Below are positions 36,466 to 45,569 of a stretch of 64,000 nucleotides of DNA, one piece after another. The stretch lies in assembly GCF_004335085.1 (NCBI RefSeq), contig NZ_RQRS01000023.1, positions 36,679-100,678 on the forward strand, in the 5' to 3' direction. Positions within the stretch are counted from its first letter, which is position 1. Every line of letters begins with the position of its first letter. Origin of the DNA: Pedobacter nototheniae (GTDB lineage: Bacteria > Bacteroidota > Bacteroidia > Sphingobacteriales > Sphingobacteriaceae). The translations under genes were made by a program, and so were the position numbers. The notes beneath the pieces are model-generated. The model searched no databases and was not told the origin of the DNA. It was given only the letters and a program-made list of their open reading frames with translations.

Positions 36466-37362
36466 ATGGCAGATTTTCGATTAGAGGTTTTTTATACAGT
36501 TGCTAAAGAGTTAAGTTTTAGCAGGGCTGCTAATCAATTGTTTATTACCCAGCCTGCAGTAACCAAGCATATAAAGGAATTAGAAAAGCAGTATAAAAAC
36601 AAGCTATTCGATAGAAACGGGAACAGAATAAAGCTTACCGAAGCGGGCAAAATTTTATATAAGTATGCAGAAAATTTATCTGCGATATATAGAAATATTG
36701 AGTTCGAAATGTTGGCTTTAGTACAACAGCAGGAGGGATTGCTGCGGCTAGGTGCAAGTTCTACAATTGCTCAATATGTAATTGTACCATTAATTGCAGA
36801 TTTTAAAAATCGTTTTGAAAAAACTAAAGTGCTACTCATTAATGGTAATACCCAACAAATAGAAGAAGCCATTTTAAATAAGGATATTGATATTGCCATT
36901 GTTGAAGGGCATATAAAAAATCAGCAAATTAGTTATACCGAGTTTATTAAAGATGAGATTGTGTTGGTATGCAGTAAAACACATCCACTTGCTCAAAAAA
37001 TAGAAATTAAACCAGAAGAACTTCTTAAAGAGCGATTTGTATTAAGAGAACAGGGTTCTGGTACGCTTGATGTAATTGATTATGCTTTAAAAGAAATTGG
37101 CTTAAATCTCTCAAATCTTAATGTAGATGTCCATTTAGGTAGTACAGAAGCGATAAAGTCTTATTTATCATTTTCGCCATGCTTAGCTTTTATTTCAGTG
37201 CATGCCGTAGCTAAAGAGCTGCATAATGGCGATTTAACCATTATAGATGTAAAGGGTTTAAGCATTGAGCGTTATTTCTATTTTATCTATTTACACGGCA
37301 TGCAGGATGCTTTAAGCCAAACTTTTTTAAGTTTCGCCATCAATCATTATAACCTGAGGTAA
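36466..37362 (+). CDS. LysR-family transcriptional regulator
   Basis: This 298-residue regulator has the LysR winged helix (LSFSRAANQLFITQPAVTKHIKELE...LFDRNGNRIKLTEAG) and a periplasmic-binding-like effector domain (LRLGASSTIAQYVIVPLIADF, ...LREQGSGTLDVIDYAL). The binding-domain pattern resembles CysB/YeiE-type regulators. It lies 70 bases upstream of a YeiH-family transporter gene in the same direction, the arrangement seen for YeiE and YeiH elsewhere, so it probably controls that gene. Confidence 0.93.
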   Translation: MADFRLEVFYTVAKELSFSRAANQLFITQPAVTKHIKELEKQYKNKLFDRNGNRIKLTEAGKILYKYAENLSAIYRNIEFEMLALVQQQEGLLRLGASSTIAQYVIVPLIADFKNRFEKTKVLLINGNTQQIEEAILNKDIDIAIVEGHIKNQQISYTEFIKDEIVLVCSKTHPLAQKIEIKPEELLKERFVLREQGSGTLDVIDYALKEIGLNLSNLNVDVHLGSTEAIKSYLSFSPCLAFISVHAVAKELHNGDLTIIDVKGLSIERYFYFIYLHGMQDALSQTFLSFAINHYNLR

Positions 37363-37432
37363 TGAAAGATTAATATTTGGTATTTGATTGGTTATTAAAC
37401 AAACATGTCCTTTGTACAACAAAACAAAGAAT

Positions 37433-38401
37433 ATGAAAACGTTTAAATCTATCCTAACCAGTAGTTCTTTAAAGCTACCTTATGGTGCAAATAAAATTAT
37501 TTTTTTAGCAGGGGCAGGCTTATGTCTTTTTCCAATTATTACGGCACCAGTTGCCTTAGTTATGGGTATATTTTATGCTCAAATTCTCAAACATCCTTTC
37601 CCGATATATAACCATAAGGCTACAAATTTTCTGTTAAAAATATCTGTTGTAGGTTTAGGCTTCGGCATGAATATTACAACTGCTTTGCATGCAGGGCGAT
37701 CTGGATTTTTACTAACTGTTTGTTCAATTTTATTGGTATTAAGTGCGGGTTATTTATTAGGAAAATTGATGAAAAACGATCAAAAAACTTCGTTTCTAAT
37801 CTCTGCCGGAACTGCAATTTGTGGTGGCAGTGCCATTGCAGCAATATCACCAGCAATTAATGCCGAAGAAAAACAAATTTCTGTAGCCTTAGGTATTGTG
37901 TTTGTTTTAAATGCGGTTGCTTTATTTGTTTTTCCAGTTATAGGGCATGCGTTTAATCTTACTCAAACCCAATTTGGCATGTGGTGTGCAATTGCCATAC
38001 ACGATACCAGCTCGGTAGTAGGGGCAGCAAATAGATATGGTGCGCAGGCTTTAGAAATTGCGACAACAGTAAAACTTGCCCGTGCTTTGTGGATTGTACC
38101 CTTAACATTTTTAGCCATTTTATTGTTTAAAGGCAATCGCTCTAAAGTACAAGTGCCTTATTTTATTGGTCTTTTTATATTGGCCCTGCTTGCAAATACT
38201 TACTTCTCATCCATCCATTTGTTGGCGCCATACGTGGTGTATTTATCAAAAATAGGCTTAACGCTAACCTTATTTTTAATCGGAAGTGGCTTATCCTTCA
38301 CCATTTTAAAAAGTGTTGGTTTAAAGCCTTTATTGCAAGGATTAATTCTTTGGATTATAATTTCTATAACAGCGTTGATGGCTATACTTTGGTTGTTTTA
38401 G
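37433..38401 (+). CDS. YeiH-family putative sulfate exporter
   Basis: This 322-residue membrane protein (UPF0324/YeiH) starts at ATG 37433; a reading from a TTG at 37388 is unlikely. It has about nine to ten membrane helices and the family core SAGTAICGGSAIAAISPAINAE, then MWCAIAIHDTSSVVGAANRYG and TVKLARALWIVPL. Members are proposed exporters of sulfate or related anions under LysR control. The upstream LysR gene supports that. A terminator follows. Confidence 0.9.
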   Translation: MKTFKSILTSSSLKLPYGANKIIFLAGAGLCLFPIITAPVALVMGIFYAQILKHPFPIYNHKATNFLLKISVVGLGFGMNITTALHAGRSGFLLTVCSILLVLSAGYLLGKLMKNDQKTSFLISAGTAICGGSAIAAISPAINAEEKQISVALGIVFVLNAVALFVFPVIGHAFNLTQTQFGMWCAIAIHDTSSVVGAANRYGAQALEIATTVKLARALWIVPLTFLAILLFKGNRSKVQVPYFIGLFILALLANTYFSSIHLLAPYVVYLSKIGLTLTLFLIGSGLSFTILKSVGLKPLLQGLILWIIISITALMAILWLF

Positions 38402-38404
38402 TTA

Positions 38405-38436
38405 AAAAAAAGCATCCTAAACTTGGATGCTTTTTT
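38405..38436. terminator. Bidirectional terminator
   Basis: AGCATCC and GGATGCT, flanked by A and T runs, form a hairpin between the convergent YeiH and barrel-protein genes. Confidence 0.85.
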
Positions 38437-38459
38437 AAAATGAAAATCTCAATATCTTG

Positions 38460-39914
38460 TTAAAACTTATATTGCAAAGCGATGTAAGGTTTAGGTGGCC
38501 ATGTAAACTGATATTGTAAATCTTTTTCAATATCATCCGTTCCTGATATCTTATCGCCAACCTTAAGTTTATCTAATTCTTTTATCCACGTCATTGCAAT
38601 ACCACCAGATACGGCCAATCTTTTAAGTCCGTTCGAATTAATACGTATACCTGCACCTGTTAAAAATGCTGGAATACCAGTATTAATACCTGCGCCGATT
38701 TGAAAAAATGGATGTAAGTCTGATTTTTCAATGAAGTAATTAAAATTAATCATTGTAACAACATTAAAGTTTCGAAGCCTATTTTCTGTAGGCGTTCCAA
38801 TAAACTGCTGTCCGGTTGCATCCGTTACTGTTCCGTAAGTATTATATTTTATAAATGTAAAGGCTGTACCAACGTAAACTTCAGGTATAAAACGATTAAA
38901 CTCTCTAATCCTTAAAGTCTTTTTTAACTTATCTTTTGTTGCCGCCGCAACAATTTCCTGATCGTCGGATAGTTTATATCCAGTTTCTTTTAAAGAAACA
39001 TCATAGATAGAAATTTTACCATCTGCTGGTAATGCATTATTTAATTGGAAACACCAGCTTAATCCTGAAGCATTGCCACCTTTACTGGCTGTTTGTTGCG
39101 CTTTTTTAACCAGATTGAATACTGCTGTTAAATTATCAAGCCTCTTTTTCTGCTCGTTATTCGCAGCTGATAACTTATCAAGAACGCCATTGAAAACATA
39201 TTTTTTTACATAAAGATCTTCATTTGGACATTCATAAGATTTAATTTCATCTTGTAGTTCATTAATTTTTTTTTCAATTGATGAATAATGATTTCCAATA
39301 ACACTAATTCTTATCGCTATGTTTTTAACACTATCTATTGTTTCTTGCTCATTTATGAAATCAAGTTCTTTTAAATCTTTGAAAATGGTTATTTGACTTG
39401 TTTTTTTATCAATTTCGAGTAGTTTTTTTATCGAATTCAGCTCTAATATAATTGTTTCCGATTTTGCGCATGCACTAGCTCCCTGTCCAGAATCCAGGGT
39501 GCCCAGGTTTTTAGTTACTGTTTTAAGTTTGTCTGAATCCATTGCTGTTTCAAGAACATCGCCAATAGAGCCTAAAGCCTTTGTAGCGGCTTCTCTAACT
39601 GGATCTACTACTAATGTGCTTACTCCAGTATAGCTATAATTTAAAGGATTTACTGGGCGCATATAAAGGTTAATGCCATTGCCTTGTATTAAGTAAATTG
39701 TGGAGTCTTTAACGGGTAGAAAATTTGCTGCATTTGTTTTGTCTTCAAGGCTTTTACCTACATAAACTTTAAAGTCGTTTTGATCGTAGTAGAAGAAGAT
39801 TTTTTTATCTGGTTGGATTTTAATTCCGTGTTCCAAAACATCTCCGGCGGTTTGTGCCATCGATATATTACACCAGCATACTGCCAGTATAAAAATTGAG
39901 CGTAGAGTTTTCAT
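38460..39914 (-). CDS. Secreted protein with coiled-coil middle and predicted outer-membrane barrel end
   Basis: This 484-residue protein has a signal peptide ending ISMAQ. The N-terminal ~120 residues look beta-rich (KKIFFYYDQNDFKVYVGKS); the middle (~125-270) is helical and charged (LNSIKKLLEIDKKTSQ, SSIEKKINELQDEIKS) and includes Cys residues; the C-terminal ~150 residues alternate as a beta-barrel (HPFFQIGAGINTGIPAFLTGAGIRI) and end in Phe (PYIALQYKF), the barrel-assembly signal. No family was recognised. It is a single gene. Confidence 0.7.
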   Translation of the reverse strand: MKTLRSIFILAVCWCNISMAQTAGDVLEHGIKIQPDKKIFFYYDQNDFKVYVGKSLEDKTNAANFLPVKDSTIYLIQGNGINLYMRPVNPLNYSYTGVSTLVVDPVREAATKALGSIGDVLETAMDSDKLKTVTKNLGTLDSGQGASACAKSETIILELNSIKKLLEIDKKTSQITIFKDLKELDFINEQETIDSVKNIAIRISVIGNHYSSIEKKINELQDEIKSYECPNEDLYVKKYVFNGVLDKLSAANNEQKKRLDNLTAVFNLVKKAQQTASKGGNASGLSWCFQLNNALPADGKISIYDVSLKETGYKLSDDQEIVAAATKDKLKKTLRIREFNRFIPEVYVGTAFTFIKYNTYGTVTDATGQQFIGTPTENRLRNFNVVTMINFNYFIEKSDLHPFFQIGAGINTGIPAFLTGAGIRINSNGLKRLAVSGGIAMTWIKELDKLKVGDKISGTDDIEKDLQYQFTWPPKPYIALQYKF

Positions 39915-40085
39915 TTTGTAAAGTGATTTTGAGTTTGTTTATTCAAAATTACCTACTATGCCTGGCGGCAAACAATACCTCCTTAGTGGTATTATTATAG
40001 AAATTGGTGGTATTTTAGTTAATACTAAATATTGTTAACTAGTGATTTACGTTTAATTGGCTTCAAAAAAACATACACTTAAGGA

Positions 40086-40402
40086 GAGAACCTATAATTT
40101 GCTCTTTTGCACTATTGGGCTAAGGTTCTAAATATATAATTTGAGCTTCCTAGAGCACCCATTAGGGTTATTAATTTATAATTTGGCGTTGTGTAACCAT
40201 AAATTATAGGTTATAAACCGAAACTTTTTGGTTACTAACCGCTCCGATAGGGGTCAGGATATATGTGTTGGGGTTCTATACTGTTCCGTTTAGGTTCTTT
40301 ACATATAATTTGGGGTTGCTTAACGTAAAACTTGAGGTTAAGTACCCCAAATTTACGGTTAGGAACCCCTCGGTTGGGGTTTAAAATTACTCCGTTGGGG
40401 TT
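40086..40402. repeat. Degenerate 21-bp periodic tract, about 15 units
   Basis: Read on the minus strand, the 317 bases split into 15 units of 21 (two of 22) bases, nearly all beginning AACC or AA, often AACCCCAA, and many with AAATTATA at unit positions 7-14. Units differ at roughly half their positions, so this is an old or function-constrained array. A 64-codon minus-strand frame (40429-40235) runs over part of it as imperfect heptads such as NPNGVIL, NPNRGVP, NLKFYVK, but with no supporting start context. It begins 45 bases downstream of the neighbouring hypothetical gene. Confidence 0.75.
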
Positions 40403-40446
40403 AACAACCGCAACGGAGCACTTCAGCACCTATCCAGACTAGTATT

Positions 40447-40926
40447 TTATAGGTTGGTACTGGTTTGAGCAGGTTTCGTTCTACCAAAAAACTGTTTCAA
40501 GTCGTTAAATTTAATTTCGTATGCATCGGCGCCTGTACCAGCCATAAAATTGGTATAGCCATAATCTACAAGTGCCGCCTGATAGTTATCATAATCGTGC
40601 AGTGTTTTAGCATTATGTAATCTGATCGTAATGCTCTCCAATCTGGCAATTAAACTTTCCATTAATAAACGGCTGCTGTAATCTCTGGCAAACTCAGCCC
40701 AATCTACCTGCGTAGTACCCAATTGTGGTTGGCTTTGTTGGTAATCCTGCACTTTATTTACAAGTAGTTTATTTTGCTCGTTAATGCTACCGTATTTTTG
40801 GCGTTCTTCTGCAACCAGGTTGGTTGTAATTAAGCTTAATGAATCTTCAAGCTTTGTTAAAGCATCTTTTGCGGCTGTAACTGCATCTAATGTTAAATGC
40901 GTGTTGTTTAAATTGGTAATTGGCAT
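40447..40926 (-). CDS. Hypothetical helical protein
   Basis: This 159-residue soluble protein has no signal peptide. It is predicted mostly helical: LTLDAVTAAKDALTKLEDSLSLI, a conserved-looking core EERQKYGSINEQNKLLVNKV, then VDWAEFARDYSSRLLMESLIARLESI and DYDNYQAALVDYGYTNFMAG. It looks like a four-helix bundle of a Bacteroidota-specific family without a known function. It is flanked by the 21-bp degenerate tract downstream and the 370-bp tandem array upstream. Confidence 0.7.
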   Translation of the reverse strand: MPITNLNNTHLTLDAVTAAKDALTKLEDSLSLITTNLVAEERQKYGSINEQNKLLVNKVQDYQQSQPQLGTTQVDWAEFARDYSSRLLMESLIARLESITIRLHNAKTLHDYDNYQAALVDYGYTNFMAGTGADAYEIKFNDLKQFFGRTKPAQTSTNL

Positions 40927-41268
40927 GTTGTTTCTTTAAATTATTTATTTGTATGATTATTTTGCTGCCTTTTACGCATGGCCGGCTTTAGCGAAACTGG
41001 AAACCCCAGTATTGGTTATCTTAACAGAACGTTTGCAACCGCTTTGCCTAATTTTTAATGATATGAAAGAATTGTAATGATTGTAAGTAATTAAAAGGGA
41101 CAATGTGGTGTAAGTATTTGTAATTATTAAATACGAACAGAGATTAAAAATAAACTTACAGTTTGTAGGGTGATTCGGTATGTAAAGTAATGTTAATTTT
41201 TGTTCTTTAATTAAATATTGAAATTAAATTAATTAATAAGCGCTTGTCCTTTAGTATTAGTTGGAAAT
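40927..41268. other. Intergenic region upstream of the hypothetical gene
   Basis: The 342 bases hold the minus-strand promoter of the 40447-40926 gene. A small hairpin ACTGG-AAACC-CCAGT occurs near 41000. Nothing else was recognised; the tandem array follows. Confidence 0.35.
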
Positions 41269-42722
41269 AATTGCTTGTGCTTCGCAAAGACGTAACGAAA
41301 TATTATGAACCGTTTTTATAACAATACGCTTAACACCCTAACAAATCCAAAGTACTGTTTTTTGTTAAGCTTTCAATCGGCATGGTCAATTATTCGGGAA
41401 GCACGATCAAAGCCCACCCACTGCCTTAAACAGAAAAATTGCGAGCCGACAATTTTTGGTTCTTTTTGTTGTCAAAAAGAATAAAGCCCCCGCGGCTAGC
41501 GGAAAAGAAATGCATGAGAATTACATTAAAACCATATAAGACATTTAAGGCTATCGTTTTTTTGCGAATTGAAGCAATGGGAGGCATGAAGCAATACATG
41601 CTAAAATCATAATTATCCACTGTTGGGTAAGATTGCTTCGTGCCTCGCAAAGACGGTAAAGAAATATTATGAACCGTTTTTATAGCAATACCCTTAACAC
41701 CCTAACAAATCCAAACCACTGTTTTTTAGTAAAGCTCTCCATCGGCATGGTCAATTATTCGGGGAGTACAATCAAAGCCCACCCACTGCCTTAAAAAGAA
41801 AAATTGCGAGCCGACAATTTTTGGTTCTTTTTGTTGTCAAAAAGAATAAAGCCCCCCGCGGCTAGCGGATAAAAGAAATGCATGAAAATTATATTAAAAG
41901 CATATAAGACATTTAAGAACATTTAAGGCTATCGTTTTTTTGTGAATTAAAGTGAGAGGGAAAGCAATACATGATAAAATCATAATTATCTACTGTTGGG
42001 TAAGATTGCTTCGTGCCTCGCAAAGACGTAAAGAAATATTATAAACCGTTGTTATAGCAATACGCTTAACACACTAACAAATCCAAACCACTGTTTTTTA
42101 GTTAAGCTTTCAATCGGCATGGTCAATTATTCGGGGAGCACGATCAAAGCCCACCCACTGCCTTAAACAGAAAAATTGCGAGCCGGCAACTTTGCTTCTT
42201 TGGTTGCCCAAAGAAGAGAAAGCCCCCGCGGCTAGCGGATAAAAGAATTGCATGAGAATTATATTAAAACCATATAAGACATTTAAGATCATTTAAGGCT
42301 ATCGTTTTTTTGCGAATTGAAGTGAGGGCGTGAAGCAATACATGATAAAATCATAATAATCTATTGTTGGGTAAGATTGCTTCGTGCCTCGCAAAGACGT
42401 AAAGAAATATTATAAACCGTTGTTATAGCACGCTTAATCCACTAACAAGTCCAAACCACTGTTTTTTAGTTAAGCTCTCCATCGGCATGGTCAATTATTC
42501 GGGGAGCACGATCAAAGCCCACCCACTGCCTTAAACAGAAAAATTGCGAGCCGGCAATTTTTGGTTCTTTTTGTTGTCAAAAAGAATAAAGCCCCCGCGG
42601 CAGCGGATAAAAGAATTGCATGAGAATTATATTAAAACCATATAAGACATTTAAGATCATTTAAGGCTATCGTTTTTTGTGAACTGAAGTGAGGGCGTGA
42701 AGCAATACATCATAAAAAATTA
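41269..42722. repeat. Four-copy tandem array of a ~370-bp unit
   Basis: Units start near 41269, 41631, 42004 and 42375 and are 362, 373, 371 and ~348 bases long. Each unit has the GATTGCTTCGTGCCTCGCAA core, AGAAATATTAT.AACCG, CATGGTCAATTATTCGGGG, CAAAGCCCACCCACTGCC, AAAATTGCGAGCC, a hairpin, CCCCCGCGGCTAGCGG, and ATTTAAGGCTATCGTTTTT. By eye the copies are about 90% alike. Reading frames are not conserved between units, so it appears non-coding. It fills most of the 1.96-kb gene-free stretch before 42891. Confidence 0.92.
41460..42586. other. Hairpin conserved in each unit of the 370-bp array
   Basis: TTCTTTTTG-TTGT-CAAAAAGAA occurs at 41460-41481, 41825-41846 and 42565-42586. The third unit has CTTCTTTGG-TTGC-CCAAAGAAG at 42195-42216: bases differ in both arms, yet pairing remains complete. 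Confidence 0.7.
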
Positions 42723-42890
42723 TCAATAAGGCTATTTATTATAGAGCAGTTTGCATAGAAAAATATACCACTGTAGGGGTATTGTATAACTCTCGTTTTA
42801 GATTGATTTTTGGTTAAGCTAAAGATTTAAATAGAGATAAGGCACTTGTGTTTTTATTATAAATAATTATAAACCTTAAAATAAATTAAC

Positions 42891-43403
42891 ATGTCAAATT
42901 CAATTGAAGAAAAATTAAATGTTACTGCTTGTGATCGTATGGCGGTAAATTTAGAAAATGCAGGTAATTTTATTTCCTCGGGCACGGCGGAAGCCTATTT
43001 GAAAGAATATTTCCAAACCGAACGTATTCCTGATCCTAGTGATGAAGGATTGATTTATGGGCACACATTTGGTTTAAACAAGCTTAAAACATTATTAGCC
43101 AATATTGATAAATACAATGATACGGCTGCACAAAATGAAGATATTAAAGGTATTCGTATTTATTACGCTTATTCTCAACGCAATGATGCCGACTTCCCTC
43201 TGGATCCAAAAGATGGTTGTTTTAAAGATTTATTTATACTACCAGTAAAGTGTGATGGCACCGACTTTTATGATGTTAAGGATGAAGTATCTTTAAATGA
43301 TAAAAGTGCCCGGGGGGAAGAATTTATTCTTGGTGAGTCGAGACCTTGCCCAAACCAATGTGGGTTGACTTTATACGAACAAAAGAAGAAAAATTATATA
43401 TAA
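42891..43403 (+). CDS. Hypothetical protein upstream of NarL-type system
   Basis: This 170-residue soluble protein has no signal peptide or membrane helix. Features are an N-terminal helical segment, LIYGHTFGLNKLKTLLANIDKYN, a strand-rich core KGIRIYYAYSQRNDADFPLD..DLFILPVKCDGTDFYDV, and a Cys-containing end (SRPCPNQCGLTLYE) that could bind metal or form a disulfide. It resembles a Bacteroidota family of unknown role with a G-I-R-I-Y-Y core strand. It lies 83 bases before the membrane/kinase/regulator operon and may or may not belong to it. Confidence 0.68.
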   Translation: MSNSIEEKLNVTACDRMAVNLENAGNFISSGTAEAYLKEYFQTERIPDPSDEGLIYGHTFGLNKLKTLLANIDKYNDTAAQNEDIKGIRIYYAYSQRNDADFPLDPKDGCFKDLFILPVKCDGTDFYDVKDEVSLNDKSARGEEFILGESRPCPNQCGLTLYEQKKKNYI

Positions 43404-43486
43404 ATCTGTTAAGCAAAAATAAAGAACGTCATATTTTATCTATCTTCAAATGTTTATAAATCAGAAGATAAGAGTAAATATTGCGT

Positions 43487-44140
43487 ATGGTAAGCTTTAA
43501 GGAAATCATTTTTTCTATATCTTCAATATCTGATGTATCTGAATCCTTACCGTTAATCTGCTGGATTTTTTTCGCTCAAAAAAAGATGCCTTATAATTTA
43601 ATAGGCATCTTTTTCATAATATCTGCATCGCTTAAAATTTTTAGTTTAGTATTGGCAGAATTATACTTTAACAGTATGCCGGTATATCACGTGCTGGCTT
43701 TTGTAGAAATATCATTGGTTTATTGCTTTTACAGTTACCTTATTCTCAGGCGTATAAATTATTGGGGTATTGTGGTTTTATTGGTGTTTAATGCTATTAA
43801 TACACTTTTTATACAAAATATTTATACGTTTAACTCTGTTGCGTGGACATTAAACATGCTTTTATTAATCATTATGGGTTTGCTTTATTTTCATAAACTA
43901 TATCAGGATGATGAAGATTATACCCCGCTAGAACAAAGACCAGTATTTATTATTGCCGCGGGTTTGCTAATCTATGCATCAGGGTCGTTATTTACCTATT
44001 TAATGGGTACAGAAATATTATCTGGCAAGCCAGAAGGTTTTTTTAATAATGCCTGGGTATTTCAATCGGTTTCCAATATTTTAAAAAATATAATCATCAG
44101 TTATGGCTTATTACTAACCCGTTTACAATGTCGGAACTGA
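43487..44140 (+). CDS. Multi-pass membrane protein encoded with histidine kinase
   Basis: The 217-residue protein starts at ATG 43487 (MVSFKEIIFSIS); a reading two codons longer depends on TTG. It has about seven hydrophobic segments connected by short loops and one longer cytoplasmic-type loop (HKLYQDDEDYTPLEQRP). No family is recognised with certainty, but 7TM-like proteins directly before NarX-type kinases are common in Bacteroidota. Its last 13 bases overlap the kinase gene, so the two are probably translationally coupled and act together, for example as the sensor. Confidence 0.75.
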   Translation: MVSFKEIIFSISSISDVSESLPLICWIFFAQKKMPYNLIGIFFIISASLKIFSLVLAELYFNSMPVYHVLAFVEISLVYCFYSYLILRRINYWGIVVLLVFNAINTLFIQNIYTFNSVAWTLNMLLLIIMGLLYFHKLYQDDEDYTPLEQRPVFIIAAGLLIYASGSLFTYLMGTEILSGKPEGFFNNAWVFQSVSNILKNIIISYGLLLTRLQCRN

Positions 44141-44898
44141 TTTACCTCATCCTCGGAACTTCATCAATGGTGTTGATGATGATTGCCATTATTTATTTCG
44201 TATACATTTATCAACGTAAGCTTTCTGTTAAAGCCAATGCATATCGTGAGATAGAAAAATTAATGCAACAGCAAGAACTTCAATCAGTTTATTCTTTAAT
44301 AGAAGCGCAAGAACGAGAACGAAAACGCATTGCAGAAGAATTACACGATAATGTTGGTGGCTTACTGGCTACGTTAAAAATATATAGTGATTTGGCTGTA
44401 GCAAAGGAAGATTTTGAGGAGATTAAAACGCTAAATAATAAAATTAATGTTTTGACAGAAAACCTTGGTGATGAAATTAGAAAGCTTTCGCATGCATTGG
44501 ATTTAAGAACTTTATCTGGTTTTGGGTTAAAGGTTGCTGTAGAGCAGCTTTGCGAAGCGATTAGCGATTCGGGTAAAATAAAGGTAACAGCCATTGTAGA
44601 TTTGGCGCAACCTATTGCCGAAGGCATTTCCATACAGCTTTACAGAATTATTCAGGAGTTATTTACCAATACTTTAAAGCATGCCATGGCTACAGAGGTA
44701 AGGCTGGAAATTAGTTTGATAGAAAAGGAAATTACCTTGATTTATGAAGATAATGGTAAAGGTTTTGAAATGAATAATGTTTCTAACGGAATGGGAATTA
44801 GCAATATAAACTCTCGTGTTGGTTATGTTAATGGCAAACTTACGTTCGACTCTACCAGTAATGGAACGACTTATATTTTAGAATTAGGTAATTTATGA
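44128..44898 (+). CDS. NarX-type sensor histidine kinase (HisKA_3)
   Basis: This 256-residue kinase has one N-terminal membrane helix (~4-27), a short coiled coil, the HisKA_3 dimerisation helix with His73 in RKRIAEELHDNVGG, and HATPase_c (ELFTNTLKHAMATEV, YEDNGKGFEM, GMGISNINSRVGY). It has no sensor domain of its own, so the overlapping upstream membrane protein may supply it. It overlaps the regulator gene by four bases (ATGA). Confidence 0.93.
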   Translation: MSELIYLILGTSSMVLMMIAIIYFVYIYQRKLSVKANAYREIEKLMQQQELQSVYSLIEAQERERKRIAEELHDNVGGLLATLKIYSDLAVAKEDFEEIKTLNNKINVLTENLGDEIRKLSHALDLRTLSGFGLKVAVEQLCEAISDSGKIKVTAIVDLAQPIAEGISIQLYRIIQELFTNTLKHAMATEVRLEISLIEKEITLIYEDNGKGFEMNNVSNGMGISNINSRVGYVNGKLTFDSTSNGTTYILELGNL

Positions 44899-45512
44899 AC
44901 GAAACAACTGTTTATATAGCCGATGACCACGCGATAGTGGTTGATGGATTAATTGAGATTTTAAAGGCACAACCGGCATTAAAAATTATAGGTAAAGCAG
45001 CAGATGGTGAGGCATTGATTAATTTAATGCTGAACAGGCGTGCAGATGTGGTGATTATGGATATAAATATGCCTAAAATGAACGGCATACAGTGTACAGA
45101 ATGGGTTAAAAAGAATTACCCAACAACTAAGGTGATTATTTTAACCATGTTTCCTGAAAAAACTTATGTAAACCAATTAATTAAAGCAGGGGCAGATGGT
45201 TGTTTACTTAAAAGTAGGGGAAGTAAAGATCTTTTGGATGCCATTGAAAGGGTGATGAGTAGCAAATCTTATTTTGATAATGTTAATGATTTTCTTGAGC
45301 CAAACAACCATCCTGTATACAATTTAAGCGAAAGGGAAATTGAAATTATTAAGTTAATTGTAAATGGCTTAACAAGTGCCAATATTGCTGATAAACTATT
45401 TATATCTGAGCATACTGTGAAAACTCACCGTAAAAATATTTTTAAAAAAATGGGTGTAAATAGTGTTAGTCAGCTTACAACATTTGCCATTAACAACAAA
45501 CTTTTACCATAA
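44895..45512 (+). CDS. NarL/FixJ-family response regulator
   Basis: This 205-residue regulator has a receiver domain (Asp10-Asp11, phosphoacceptor Asp56 in VVIMDINMPKMNG, Lys in LLKSRGSKD) and a LuxR-type helix-turn-helix (LSEREIEIIKLIVNGLTSANIADK, ISEHTVKTHRKNIFKKMGV). It is the last gene of the membrane protein-kinase-regulator operon; the terminator follows directly after the stop. Confidence 0.95.
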   Translation: MNETTVYIADDHAIVVDGLIEILKAQPALKIIGKAADGEALINLMLNRRADVVIMDINMPKMNGIQCTEWVKKNYPTTKVIILTMFPEKTYVNQLIKAGADGCLLKSRGSKDLLDAIERVMSSKSYFDNVNDFLEPNNHPVYNLSEREIEIIKLIVNGLTSANIADKLFISEHTVKTHRKNIFKKMGVNSVSQLTTFAINNKLLP

Positions 45513-45551
45513 AAAAATGCCTGTAATTACAATTAAACTACAGGCATTTTT
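45513..45551. terminator. Bidirectional terminator
   Basis: AAAAATGCCTGTA and TACAGGCATTTTT form a 13-bp stem with a 13-base loop, beginning on the base after the regulator stop codon and shared with the convergent permease gene. Confidence 0.87.
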
Positions 45552-45569
45552 AGGCTTAACTATTATAAT

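Noticed and set aside
40235..40429. 64-residue minus-strand protein with heptads
   Set aside because: The frame follows the 21-base period of the degenerate tract; there is no clear start context and part of the tract is closed in that frame.
41426..42292. Small minus-strand ORFs of 74 and 60 residues in the 370-bp array
   Set aside because: They begin within the dispersed repeat core, differ in frame from unit to unit and are not conserved in all four copies.
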